A stretch of 64,000 nt of DNA from Paraburkholderia dioscoreae (GTDB lineage: Bacteria; Pseudomonadota; Gammaproteobacteria; Burkholderiales; Burkholderiaceae). The stretch lies in assembly GCF_902459535.1 (NCBI RefSeq), contig NZ_LR699553.1, forward strand, positions 3,968,001 through 4,032,000. The letters are read 5' to 3'. The notes under the pieces were generated by a model. It did no database searches and was not told the DNA's origin. It saw only the letters and a list, made by a program, of their open reading frames with translations. The translations under genes and the position numbers were made by a program. Each line of letters starts with the position of its first letter. Position 1 is the stretch's first letter. This document shows, piece after piece, positions 21,147 through 30,319 of this stretch.

Positions 21147-22420
21147 ACCTTCCCCCCACGCATCAGCACACGATTTTCATAATCCACGCGCATCAGCACG
21201 GCCACTGCGACGCAGTTCAGCAAAATGCCCGAGCCGCCGTAACTGACGAGCGGCAACGTGAGACCCTTGGTCGGCAGCAAGCCGAGGTTCACGCCCATGT
21301 TGATGAAAGTCTGCGCGCCGAACCAGATGCCGACGCCCTTCGCCACAAGGCCCGCGAACGTGCGATCAAGCGCAAGCGCCTGGCGGCCGATCTCGAACGA
21401 GCGCCGCACGATCCAGTAGAACATCAGGATCACGACCAGCACGCCGACAAAACCCAGTTCCTCGCCGATCACCGCGAGGATGAAGTCGGTATGCGCTTCC
21501 GGCAGATAGTTGAGCTTCTCGACGCTGCCGCCGAGTCCCACGCCGAACCATTCGCCGCGCCCGAACGCGATCAGCGAGTGCGTCAATTGATAAGCCTTGC
21601 CCTGGGCATAGCGGTCGTCCCACGGATCGAGGTACGCGAAAATCCGCTCACGACGCCACGGCGACGCCCACACCAGCAAGCTGAACGTGCCGACCGCGGT
21701 CGCCACCAGTCCGCCGAACAGCTTGCCGTTCACGCCGCCGAGAAACAGCACGCCCATTGCGATCGCCGCGATCACCATGAACGCGCCCATGTCCGGCTCG
21801 AGCAGCAGCAACGCGCCGACGAGTCCCACCGCCACCGCCATCGGCAAAAAGCCTTTGGCGAAGCTATGCATGTATTCCTGCTTGCGCACCGTGTAGTTCG
21901 CCGCGTAAATCGTCACGGCGAGCTTCATGATTTCCGACGGCTGCATGTTCGTGATGCCGAGCGGAATCCAGCGGCGCGCGCCGTTCACGCCCTTGCCGAC
22001 GTGTGGAATCAGCACGATCACCAACGCGGCCAGCGAAATCAGAAACAGCTTCGGCGCGTACTTGTCCCACGTCGCGATTGGAACGCGGAACGCCACGACG
22101 CCGATCACCGAGCCCATCACCACGAAGATGATCTGGCGCACGAGGAATGCGTAGTCGCGGTACGACGCGTATTTCGGCGAATCGGGCATGGCGATCGACG
22201 CCGAATACACCATCACCACGCCGAGTCCGAGCAGCGCGACGACCACCCACAGCAGCGAATGATCGTAGTCGAGCATGCGCGAGCGCAGCGGACGCACGCC
22301 GTTGACGGCGCTCGCGAGACCGCTGCCGCCCGTGCGGCCACCGACCCGACCCGCGCCGCCCAAACCGCCTGCGTCGCTGGCGGCAGCCTGACGCGAACCG
22401 AAACGTTCCGACCAGCTCAT
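21143..22420 (-). CDS. ftsW: Septal peptidoglycan glycosyltransferase FtsW (SEDS)
   Basis: Multi-span SEDS glycosyltransferase that works with FtsI at the septum. The start at 22420 (MSWSERFGSRQAA) overlaps the murD stop as ATGA and gives 425 residues. After a ~50-residue Gly/Ala-rich cytoplasmic tail come about ten membrane segments. Family signatures include WIPLGITNMQPSEIMKLAV, LEPDMGAFMV, and the C-terminal NMGVNLGLLPTKGLTLPLVSYGGSG. Its last codons are duplicated in the adjacent 125-bp repeat. Confidence 0.96.
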   Translation of the reverse strand: MSWSERFGSRQAAASDAGGLGGAGRVGGRTGGSGLASAVNGVRPLRSRMLDYDHSLLWVVVALLGLGVVMVYSASIAMPDSPKYASYRDYAFLVRQIIFVVMGSVIGVVAFRVPIATWDKYAPKLFLISLAALVIVLIPHVGKGVNGARRWIPLGITNMQPSEIMKLAVTIYAANYTVRKQEYMHSFAKGFLPMAVAVGLVGALLLLEPDMGAFMVIAAIAMGVLFLGGVNGKLFGGLVATAVGTFSLLVWASPWRRERIFAYLDPWDDRYAQGKAYQLTHSLIAFGRGEWFGVGLGGSVEKLNYLPEAHTDFILAVIGEELGFVGVLVVILMFYWIVRRSFEIGRQALALDRTFAGLVAKGVGIWFGAQTFINMGVNLGLLPTKGLTLPLVSYGGSGILLNCVAVAVLMRVDYENRVLMRGGKV

Positions 22421-23931
22421 ATCATCGTCCCCCGTTCGGCTGCGATCTCTTCCACCGTGCTGCGGAACACCGCGGCGCGGTGCGCGTAACCCTTGAACAT
22501 GTCGAAGCTTGCGCAAGCCGGCGACAGCAGTACGGCGTCGCCCGGCTGCGCCAGCGCTGCCGCGGCGCGCGTTGCTTCTTCGAGCGTGGCGTGGTCCGTC
22601 ATCGCGATACCGGTGTCTTCCAGCGCGGCGCGAATCTGCGGCGCGTCACGGCCGATCAGCATCACGGCGCGGCACCAGCGCATGACCGGCGCCGCGAGCG
22701 GTTCGAAATCCTGGCCCTTGCCGTCGCCGCCGGCGATCAGCACCACGCGCTGCGCGAGTCCGTCGAGCGCGGCGACCGTCGCGCCGACATTGGTGCCCTT
22801 GCTGTCGTCCACATAATCGATACCGTCGATCGACGCGATCAATTCCACGCGATGCGGCTCGCCGCGATATTCGCGCAGACCGTGCAGCAGCGGCGCACCC
22901 GGCAGGCCGACCGCGCGGGCGAGCGCGTAGGCGGCGAGCGCGTTGGCGGCGTTGTGCAAACCGCGAATGCGCAAGGCGTCCGCCGGCATCAGGCGCTTCA
23001 ACGCAATGTTCGGCGGCGTCGCCACTTCGTTCTTGCGGCGGCGCTTCGGCACAGGTTCGTCGCTCGCGTCGCGATCGTGCGCTTCGACCAGCCAGATCAT
23101 GCCGTTGTCGCGCAGCAAACCGTAGTCGCCGTCGTTCTTCGGCTCGGTGACGCCGAACGTGATCACCTCTGCTTCGCTGTCTTCCGAAGGCGCCAGCGCC
23201 ATGACGCGCGAGTCGTCCCGATTCAGCACACGCACCGTTTGTGTACCAAAGATGCGGCCCTTCGCGGCAGCGTATGCGTCGAGTCCGCCGTGCCAGTCGA
23301 GGTGATCCTGGGTGATGTTCAGCACAACCGCCGCATCCGGCGAAAACGTGTGCGCGGTTTCGAGCTGGAAGCTCGAGAGCTCCAGCACCCACACGTCCGG
23401 CAACGCGGTGTTGTCGATCGCTTCCGAGAGCTTGTCGAGCAGCGCCGGGCTGATATTGCCCGCCACCGCGACCTTCCTGCCGGCGCGCTCGCAGAGCAGT
23501 CCAGTGAGGCTCGTGGTCGTGGTCTTGCCGTTAGTGCCGGTAATCGCGATCACTTTCGGCGCATAGCCGCTTTCGCCGAGCGTCTTCAGCGCTTGCGAGA
23601 AAAATTCGAGTTCGCCCCACACGGGGATGCCCTGCTCGCGCGCCGCCGCGATCAGCGGCAACAGATCCGCGGCAAGCGGCGACAAACCCGGGCTGATGGC
23701 GACGAGTTCGACGCCTTCGAGCAGCACCGGAGAAAACGGGCCGCCGACGAATTGCGCGTCGACGCCGTGTGCTTCGAGCGCGGACAGGTTCGGCGGCACT
23801 TCGCGCGTATCGGCCACACGCAGCCGACAGCCGTGCCGCGCGCACCAGCGCGCCATAGCGAGACCGGATTCACCCAGTCCCAGCACGAGCACCATCGGCT
23901 TTTGCCGATCCCGAAACTTCTCGCCGAACAT
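22417..23931 (-). CDS. murD: UDP-N-acetylmuramoyl-L-alanine--D-glutamate ligase
   Basis: Adds D-Glu to UDP-MurNAc-L-Ala. Signatures: VLVLGLGESGLAMARWC at the N-terminus, VIAITGTNGKTTTTSLTGLL (P-loop), LELSSFQLE, NITQDHLDWHGG, and YVDDSKGTNVGATVAAL with LIAGGDGKGQDF. At 504 residues it is slightly longer than E. coli MurD (438), owing mainly to a basic/acidic insert near DRDASDEPVPKRRRKNE, typical of Burkholderiales. It overlaps ftsW by four bases. Confidence 0.96.
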   Translation of the reverse strand: MFGEKFRDRQKPMVLVLGLGESGLAMARWCARHGCRLRVADTREVPPNLSALEAHGVDAQFVGGPFSPVLLEGVELVAISPGLSPLAADLLPLIAAAREQGIPVWGELEFFSQALKTLGESGYAPKVIAITGTNGKTTTTSLTGLLCERAGRKVAVAGNISPALLDKLSEAIDNTALPDVWVLELSSFQLETAHTFSPDAAVVLNITQDHLDWHGGLDAYAAAKGRIFGTQTVRVLNRDDSRVMALAPSEDSEAEVITFGVTEPKNDGDYGLLRDNGMIWLVEAHDRDASDEPVPKRRRKNEVATPPNIALKRLMPADALRIRGLHNAANALAAYALARAVGLPGAPLLHGLREYRGEPHRVELIASIDGIDYVDDSKGTNVGATVAALDGLAQRVVLIAGGDGKGQDFEPLAAPVMRWCRAVMLIGRDAPQIRAALEDTGIAMTDHATLEEATRAAAALAQPGDAVLLSPACASFDMFKGYAHRAAVFRSTVEEIAAERGTMI

Positions 23932-23957
23932 CGCCTGCTTCCCCTAATACCTGCTGC

Positions 23958-25127
23958 TTAACGCAGTTTGAGCGTGGACAAACCAAAGAGACACAACATC
24001 AACGTGATGATCCAGAAGCGCACGACCACTTGGGTTTCCTTCCAACCCGACAATTCGAAGTGGTGATGCAGCGGCGCCATCTTGAAGAGACGCCGCCCTT
24101 CGCCGAAACGACGCTTGGTGAATTTGAACCAGGTCACCTGCAACATCACGGAGAGCGTCTCCGCGACGAAAATGCCGCCCATGATGAAGAGCACGATTTC
24201 CTGGCGCACGATCACCGCGACCGTGCCGAGCGCGCCGCCGAGCGCCAGCGCGCCGACGTCGCCCATGAACATCTGCGCCGGGTGCGTGTTGAACCAGAGG
24301 AACGCGAGCCCCGCCCCACCCATTGCCGAACAGAAGATCAGCAGTTCGCCCGCACCGGCAATATGCGGAAACAGCAGGTATTTCGAGTAGACCGAGCTGC
24401 CCATCACGTAAGCGAACACGCCGAGCGACGCGCCGACCAGCACGACCGGCATGATCACGAGACCGTCGAGGCCGTCGGTGAGATTGACCGCGTTGCTCGC
24501 GCCGACGATCACCAGATACGTCAGTACGATGAAGCCCCACACGCCGAGCGGATAGCTGATCGATTTGACGAACGGCAGCATCAGGTCGGCGTGGGGAGGC
24601 AGGCCCATCGACAGGCCGCTGCGCACCCACGCCATGAACAGGTCATACACGCGCACATTGCTCGCTTCGGACACGCTGAACGCGAGGTACACGGCGGCGA
24701 ACAGGCCGATCACCGACTGCCAGAAATACTTTTCGCGCGACGACATGCCGCGCGGATCCTTGTAGACCACCTTGCGGTAATCGTCGACCCAGCCGATCAC
24801 GCCGAAACCGAACGTGACGAGCATCACGATCCAGATGAAGCGATTGGTCAGATCGGCCCACAGCAACGTGGCCACGGCAATGCCGAGCAGAATCAGCACA
24901 CCGCCCATGGTCGGCGTGCCGGATTTGACGAGGTGAGTCTGCGGGCCGTCTTTACGAACGGCCTGACCGACCTTCATGGCGGTCAGCTTGCGGATCACCG
25001 CCGGGCCGCAGACGAGCCCGATCAGCAGCGCGGTGATGGTCGCCATCACCGCACGGAAAGTCAGATAACTGAACACGCGCAAGAAGCTTGCGTCATTCTG
25101 CAGCCATTGCGCCAGCGCCAGTAGCAT
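23958..25127 (-). CDS. mraY: Phospho-N-acetylmuramoyl-pentapeptide transferase
   Basis: Integral membrane enzyme that makes lipid I from UDP-MurNAc-pentapeptide and undecaprenyl phosphate. It has ten hydrophobic segments over 389 residues. Motifs: SGTPTMGG, GWVDDYRKV (metal-binding DD), NLTDGLDGLVI and the C-terminal APLHHHFELSGW. It lies between murF (17 bp upstream) and murD (26 bp downstream). Confidence 0.97.
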   Translation of the reverse strand: MLLALAQWLQNDASFLRVFSYLTFRAVMATITALLIGLVCGPAVIRKLTAMKVGQAVRKDGPQTHLVKSGTPTMGGVLILLGIAVATLLWADLTNRFIWIVMLVTFGFGVIGWVDDYRKVVYKDPRGMSSREKYFWQSVIGLFAAVYLAFSVSEASNVRVYDLFMAWVRSGLSMGLPPHADLMLPFVKSISYPLGVWGFIVLTYLVIVGASNAVNLTDGLDGLVIMPVVLVGASLGVFAYVMGSSVYSKYLLFPHIAGAGELLIFCSAMGGAGLAFLWFNTHPAQMFMGDVGALALGGALGTVAVIVRQEIVLFIMGGIFVAETLSVMLQVTWFKFTKRRFGEGRRLFKMAPLHHHFELSGWKETQVVVRFWIITLMLCLFGLSTLKLR

Positions 25128-25144
25128 GCTTCGGTCCTTCTATT

Positions 25145-26557
25145 TCAATGTGCGGCGGGCGTGCTGCCCGCTGCGTTGGGTTGTGGACTCGTTACGGCGT
25201 CCACCACGCGCTCCATCTGCATGAAGCGCGAGCCTTTCACGAGAAGCGTTGCGGCAGGACCGAAACCGGCCTGCTGCAATTGCGCGACCAGCGTGCCGAC
25301 GTCGGCGACGTGGTGCGCGTTCGCGCCATACGCGGCGCAGGCGTCGCGCGAGGCGTCGCCCATTGCGTACAGCGCGTCGATACCGCGTTCCCTCGCGTAC
25401 GCGCCGATTTCGCGGTGGAACGCCGGACCGTTGTCGCCGACTTCGCCCATGTCACCCATCACCAGCACGCGGGGCGCGGGGCGCGGGGCGAGCACGTCGA
25501 TTGCGGCGCGCATCGAATCGGGGTTAGCGTTGTAGGTGTCGTCGATCACGGTTGCGCCGGCGAGCGTGCCGAGTACGGCTTGCTTCACCTGCAAGCGGCC
25601 CTTTACTGCGCCGAACGACTCGAGGCCGCGCCTGATCGCGTCGAGCGACACGCCTGCGGCGAGAGCGGCTGACGTTGCGGCGAGTGCGTTGTGCGCATTG
25701 TGGTCGCCGAGCACTTGCAGCGTGACTTCGATATGGCCTTCCGGCGTGTCGATGCTCAAGATGTTGCCGGCGAACGTGCCTTTTACCGCAGCTTCAGTGG
25801 TGCGCTCCGCGGAGTTCAGCGCGAAGTCCATGATGCGGTTGCCGGTTGCGGCCACTCGCCAGATGCTCGCGTAAGCGTCGTCGGCGGGGAACACGGCGAT
25901 ACCTTGGGGCGAGAGCGCGTGAATCACGCTTGCGTGTTCCAGCGCGACGGCTTCGACAGTCGCCATGAATTCCTGGTGCTCGCGCTGTGCGTTGTTTACT
26001 ACCGCGACGGTCGGCTCGGCGATTTTCGCGAGGTCAGAGGTTTCGCCCGGATGGTTCATGCCGAGTTCGACTACCGCCAGTTGATGTGCTGCGTGCAGAC
26101 GGAACAGCGTGAGCGGCAAGCCGATGTCGTTGTTGAAGTTGCCCGCAGTGGCGAGACGTGCGTCGGCGCCGACCGCGGCCGCGAAGATCGACGCGATCAT
26201 TTCCTTGACCGTGGTCTTGCCGTTGCTGCCCGTCACGGCGACGAGCGGCATGCTGAACTTGCGGCGCCAGCCGCGTGCGAGCGCACCCAGACCTACACGC
26301 GTGTCGGTGACTTGCAGCGTGGGCACGTTCCAGTCTTGCGGCGTGCGCGAGGCCAGTGCCGCCGTGACGTTACGCGCGGCCACGTCCGGCAGGAAGTCGT
26401 GCGCGTCGAACCGGTCGCCCTTGATCGCGACGAACAGATCGCCCGGGCCGGCGCTGCGGCTGTCGGTCGAGATGCGTTCAAAAGCGACGCTGTCGTCGCC
26501 GAGCACGGTCGAGCCCGGGATCAGCGCCGCAGCTTCACGCAGCGAGAACATGCTCAT
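25145..26557 (-). CDS. murF: UDP-N-acetylmuramoyl-tripeptide--D-alanyl-D-alanine ligase
   Basis: Adds the D-Ala-D-Ala dipeptide made by Ddl. The P-loop VAVTGSNGKTTVKEMIASI, ELGMNHPGETSDLAKI, and VIDDTYNANPDSMRAAIDVL are diagnostic. At 470 residues the length is normal. The ATG at 26557 overlaps the murE stop; a second ATG two codons later is an alternative start. Cytoplasmic. Confidence 0.96.
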   Translation of the reverse strand: MSMFSLREAAALIPGSTVLGDDSVAFERISTDSRSAGPGDLFVAIKGDRFDAHDFLPDVAARNVTAALASRTPQDWNVPTLQVTDTRVGLGALARGWRRKFSMPLVAVTGSNGKTTVKEMIASIFAAAVGADARLATAGNFNNDIGLPLTLFRLHAAHQLAVVELGMNHPGETSDLAKIAEPTVAVVNNAQREHQEFMATVEAVALEHASVIHALSPQGIAVFPADDAYASIWRVAATGNRIMDFALNSAERTTEAAVKGTFAGNILSIDTPEGHIEVTLQVLGDHNAHNALAATSAALAAGVSLDAIRRGLESFGAVKGRLQVKQAVLGTLAGATVIDDTYNANPDSMRAAIDVLAPRPAPRVLVMGDMGEVGDNGPAFHREIGAYARERGIDALYAMGDASRDACAAYGANAHHVADVGTLVAQLQQAGFGPAATLLVKGSRFMQMERVVDAVTSPQPNAAGSTPAAH

Positions 26558-28110
26558 TCGCCACCTCCGCGTGCCTGCGTCGCGCGCGCGGCCAGCGCGA
26601 GGCGAGCGTGATCCTGATCGGAGAAAGCGCGTTTCTTACCCATGATTTCCTGTGTTGCTTCATGCCCCTTGCCGGCCAGCACGATAACGTCTTCGCGCGC
26701 GGCGCTGCGGATCGCCTGCAGGATCGCGCTTGCGCGGTCCTCGATACGGCGTGCCTTCGACGCGTCTTTCATACCCGCCGCGATCTGCTCGATGATCGAT
26801 TGCGGATCTTCGCTGCGCGGGTTGTCGCTGGTCAGCACGACGCCGTCGGCGATCTTCTCGGCGATCGCGCCCATCAGCGGACGCTTGGTCGCATCGCGAT
26901 CGCCGCCGCAGCCGAACATGCAGATCAGTTCGCCACCGCGTGCGGCGGCCATCGGGCGCAGCGCCTCCAGCGTCTTTTCCAGCGCATCCGGCGTGTGCGC
27001 GTAATCGATCACGACGAGCGGTTCGTCGTTCTGCAAGCGGCCGCCCAGACGCTGCATGCGGCCGTTCACCGGTTCGAGCTTCGCCAGTTCGGCCAGCGCG
27101 GCTTCGAACGGCACGTCGGCGGCAAGCAACGCGCCCAGTACGCCGAGCAGATTGCTCACGTTGAACGCGCCGAGCGTTTGCACTTCGACTTCGGCATCGC
27201 CCCACTCCGAGGTGCTCAGATGGAACGCGGTGCCCGTGGCCGTGGCGCGCACATTCGAGGCCAGCAGCAACGCGTCAGCTCGCGGCGCGTCCTGCAGCGC
27301 GCCTTGTTCGCTGTCGAGGCCGTAGGCAATCGTGCGCGCATGGCCTTGCGTGCTGGCGAGCAAACGGCGGCCGGCTGCATCGTCGCGATTGATCACGGCC
27401 GCACGCAGTTCGGGCCAGGCGAAGAGGCGCGCTTTGGCGGCTTCGTAGGCTTCGAACGTCTGGTGATAGTCGAGATGGTCCTGCGTGAGATTCGTGAACA
27501 CGGCGATGTCGAACGCCGTGCCGTTCACGCGCCCCTGGTGCAGCGCGTGCGACGACACTTCCATGGCGACCGCCTGCGCGCCCGCGTCGCGCAATTGCGC
27601 GAGGCTGCGTTGCAGTTGCGGTGCGTCGGGCGTGGTGAAACCCGTGTGCACCAGGTGACCGGGCAAACCCGTGCCGAGCGTGCCGATGATCGCGCAACGC
27701 GTGCCGAGCGCCGTCAGCGCCGCCGAGATCCACTGGCTGCACGAAGTCTTGCCGTTCGTGCCGGTAATGCCGACCGTCAGCATGCTGTCGCTTGGGTCGT
27801 TGTACCAGCCGCTCGCGATCGAACCCGCGAGTTCGTTCAACGCCGGCACGGCGAGCGTGTTCGACGGATCGATCGCGCCGCTGAAGCCCTCGGGCTGAAC
27901 CAGCACGGCGGCGGCGCCACGTTCGATCGCACCCTCGATGAACGGATGGTTGTCCGCGCCGTCCACTGCGTAGGCGAAAAACACGTCGCCGGCCGCGAGC
28001 GAGCGCGTGTCTGCGTGCAGATGCGCGCCTGGCTGCACGTGAGCGTGCAGCCAGGTTAGAGCGTCGGCGATCTGCCGCTGCGCGGGATGCTTGTGACGCA
28101 GCGCGCTCAT
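26554..28110 (-). CDS. murE: UDP-MurNAc-tripeptide synthetase (meso-diaminopimelate ligase)
   Basis: Adds the third stem-peptide residue. The P-loop is VGITGTNGKTSCSQW. DNPRSEDP carries the DNPR signature that specifies meso-diaminopimelate rather than lysine, which matches a Gram-negative. NLTQDHLDYHQTFEAYEAAKA and DYAHTPDALEKTLEAL are also family blocks. Length 518. The start overlaps the ftsI stop and the stop overlaps murF, both as ATGA. Confidence 0.96.
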   Translation of the reverse strand: MSALRHKHPAQRQIADALTWLHAHVQPGAHLHADTRSLAAGDVFFAYAVDGADNHPFIEGAIERGAAAVLVQPEGFSGAIDPSNTLAVPALNELAGSIASGWYNDPSDSMLTVGITGTNGKTSCSQWISAALTALGTRCAIIGTLGTGLPGHLVHTGFTTPDAPQLQRSLAQLRDAGAQAVAMEVSSHALHQGRVNGTAFDIAVFTNLTQDHLDYHQTFEAYEAAKARLFAWPELRAAVINRDDAAGRRLLASTQGHARTIAYGLDSEQGALQDAPRADALLLASNVRATATGTAFHLSTSEWGDAEVEVQTLGAFNVSNLLGVLGALLAADVPFEAALAELAKLEPVNGRMQRLGGRLQNDEPLVVIDYAHTPDALEKTLEALRPMAAARGGELICMFGCGGDRDATKRPLMGAIAEKIADGVVLTSDNPRSEDPQSIIEQIAAGMKDASKARRIEDRASAILQAIRSAAREDVIVLAGKGHEATQEIMGKKRAFSDQDHARLALAARATQARGGGE

Positions 28111-29972
28111 CGCACGACTCCCGGATGGCTTTTCGCGTTCGCGGAAATCGTCATCTTCTTCGCGCCGGCGCTAGTGGAGAGTTTCTTGACCGTGGCAGGC
28201 GTGGCGGGCGCAGTCGGTGCGGGCGGGGCCGAGTCGTCGGACACCACCATTTGCTTGACCGGCATGTCCGGCGGCACATTCAGCGAGCGCAGCGTATCGC
28301 CGACAATGCTCGAGAACACCGGGCCCGACACCTGACCGCCGAAGTGGCTGCCCGCCGTCGGTTCGTCGACCGAAACGGCCACGACGATGCGCGGATTCGG
28401 CATGGGCGCCATGCCGACGAACGACGCGCGATATTTGGAGTGGTCGTAACCGTGCGCGCCGTGCTTGTACGCCGTACCGCTTTTGCCGCCCACGCGATAG
28501 CCCGGCACCGCCGCATCCGGCGAGGTGCCGCCCGGCGCCGTGACGGTTTCGAGCATGGCGCGCACTTCGCGCGCTGTAGTGGGCGCGAAGATCTGCGGGC
28601 CGGTGGCCGGCTGATCGCCTGGCGTGCGGAAGATCGACACCGGCATGATCTCGCCGTCATGCGCGATCGCGGTGTAAGCGCGGCCCAACTGGAACAGCGA
28701 CACCGACAGACCATAGCCATACGACATGGTTGCCTGCTCGATGCGGCGCCAGCTCTTCCACGGACGCAGACGGCCAGCCGCCGCGCCCGGGAAGCCGACC
28801 TTCGGCGCCTGGCCGAGACCGATGCTGGTGTACATGTTCCACATCTCTTCGGGCTTGAGCTGCATGGCGATCTTCGTCGCGCCGATGTTGCTCGACTTCT
28901 GGATCACGCCGCCCACCGTCAGTACGCCGAACGCGCTGTCGTCGGTAATCGGCGCGCCGTCAAGCACGAAACGGCCGCCGCCTGTATCAACCAGTGTAGT
29001 CGGCGTGACGCGGTGCAGATCGAGCGCGAGCGAGACCGTGAACGGCTTCATGATCGAGCCGGGTTCGAACGTGTCGGTCAGGATGCGGTTGCGCAACTGG
29101 TCGCCGGTCAGGTGGGTGCGGTCGTTCGGGTTGTATGTGGGGTAATTGACGAGCGCCAGCACTTCACCGGTGCGCACGTCGATCACCATTGCCGCGCCGG
29201 CCTTCGCCTTGAATTTTTCGACGGCCGCCTTCAGGTTCGTATAAGCGATGTACTGAATCTTGCTGTCGATCGAGAGATCCACGTCCTGGCCGTTGTGCGG
29301 CACGACCTGCTCGTCCACGTCCTCGATGATGTGGCCCATGCGGTCTTTAATCACGCGCCGGCTGCCCGACACGCCGGCGAGCAGCTTCTGGTCGCCGAGT
29401 TCGACGCCTTCCTGGCCTTCGTCTTCCACGTTGGTGAAGCCGATCAGGTGAGCCGTGATCTCGCCTTCCGGGTAGAAGCGCTTGTACTCGTCGCGCGCGT
29501 AAATGCCGGGAATCTCCAGCGCGGAGACTTTTTCGGCAATGTCCACCGGCACCTGGCGCTTCACGTAGACGAAGTTTTTGTCCTCCGACAGCTTGGTGCG
29601 CAATTCCTTGTTCGTCATGCCGAGCAGCTTGCCGAGCGAAGTCAGCTTGTCGGCGCCGAGGTCGTCCGGCACCGATTCCGGAATCGCCCAGATCGCGCGC
29701 ACCGGCAGACTCGTGGCCAGCACGAGACCGTTACGGTCGAGAATCTTGCCACGCGTGGCCGGCAGTTCGAGCCGGCGCTGATAGCGGATTTCACCCTGCT
29801 TCTGATAGAACGCGTTGCCCGGGCCCTGAATCCAGAAGGCGCGCGCGGTGAGCGCGACGAACGCCATGAAAAGCATGAACACGACGAGCTTGGAGCGCCA
29901 CATCGGCAGGCGCACCGACAGGATCGGATTGGCCGAGAAAGCCACGCTCTTGCGAGCCGACGATTTTTTCAT
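28107..29972 (-). CDS. ftsI: Septal transpeptidase FtsI (PBP3)
   Basis: Class B penicillin-binding protein that cross-links septal peptidoglycan with FtsW. One membrane segment lies near residues 28-46. The pedestal domain begins at ATRGKILDRNGLVLATS. Catalytic motifs: S306-I-M-K309 in FEPGSIMKP, S360-S-N362 in KSSNIG, and KSGT at 497-500. At 621 residues it is in the family range. An Ala/Thr/Pro-rich C-terminal tail of ~45 residues follows the transpeptidase domain. Confidence 0.97.
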   Translation of the reverse strand: MKKSSARKSVAFSANPILSVRLPMWRSKLVVFMLFMAFVALTARAFWIQGPGNAFYQKQGEIRYQRRLELPATRGKILDRNGLVLATSLPVRAIWAIPESVPDDLGADKLTSLGKLLGMTNKELRTKLSEDKNFVYVKRQVPVDIAEKVSALEIPGIYARDEYKRFYPEGEITAHLIGFTNVEDEGQEGVELGDQKLLAGVSGSRRVIKDRMGHIIEDVDEQVVPHNGQDVDLSIDSKIQYIAYTNLKAAVEKFKAKAGAAMVIDVRTGEVLALVNYPTYNPNDRTHLTGDQLRNRILTDTFEPGSIMKPFTVSLALDLHRVTPTTLVDTGGGRFVLDGAPITDDSAFGVLTVGGVIQKSSNIGATKIAMQLKPEEMWNMYTSIGLGQAPKVGFPGAAAGRLRPWKSWRRIEQATMSYGYGLSVSLFQLGRAYTAIAHDGEIMPVSIFRTPGDQPATGPQIFAPTTAREVRAMLETVTAPGGTSPDAAVPGYRVGGKSGTAYKHGAHGYDHSKYRASFVGMAPMPNPRIVVAVSVDEPTAGSHFGGQVSGPVFSSIVGDTLRSLNVPPDMPVKQMVVSDDSAPPAPTAPATPATVKKLSTSAGAKKMTISANAKSHPGVVR

Positions 29973-30319
29973 CGCACGCCTCCGCGACGGGTCGCCGCCG
30001 GCGTCGATGCGGGGCCGGAAGTCGGGATCGGCGCATCTTCGGCTTTCGCCGCGCCCGGATCGAGCGTGAGGTACTGGGTGCGGCCGGTCGTAACCGATTG
30101 CATCTTCAGGGAATCAGTGGCGATCTGCTCGATGCGCGACGTTTTCGACAGTGCGCTCTGCTGATATTGAAGTTGCGAATAGTCCTGCTGCAACTGGCGC
30201 TCCTGCGATTGGGCGCGCTGCAACTGGATAAAGATCTGACGCTGCTGATTGGTGGCGTTGACGACCGACAAGGCGCAGCCCATCACGATAATCAGCAGGA
30301 AGATATTGAGGCGGTTCAT
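29969..30319 (-). CDS. ftsL: Cell division protein FtsL
   Basis: Small bitopic divisome protein (116 residues). The membrane segment is at the very N-terminus (NIFLLIIVMGCALSVVNATNQ), followed by a Gln-rich coiled coil (QLQRAQSQERQLQQDYSQLQYQQSALS) and ARIEQIA-type SRIEQIATDSLKMQ. A Pro/Ala-rich tail closes it. Its place between rsmH and ftsI, with ATGA overlaps on both sides, confirms the call. Confidence 0.93.
   Translation of the reverse strand: MNRLNIFLLIIVMGCALSVVNATNQQRQIFIQLQRAQSQERQLQQDYSQLQYQQSALSKTSRIEQIATDSLKMQSVTTGRTQYLTLDPGAAKAEDAPIPTSGPASTPAATRRGGVR

Larger units (their letters stand above)
20886..21168. repeat. 125-bp tandem repeat, 2 full copies plus a 33-bp remnant, between ftsW and murG
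   Basis: Unit 1 (20886-21010) and unit 2 (21011-21135) appear identical base for base, and 21136-21168 repeats the first 33 bp. Each unit contains the ftsW 3' end (codons for LMRGGKV and TGA), the first ~24 bases of murG (one substitution relative to the gene) and an ~80-bp spacer. The spacer contains an interrupted palindrome, TAACTTCG...CGAAGTTA. The period leaves the ATGA overlap intact at every junction. Confidence 0.95.

Noticed and set aside
28125..30164. 679-codon + strand open frame opposite ftsI
   Set aside because: Antisense shadow of ftsI and ftsL; no ribosome site and no recognisable motif.
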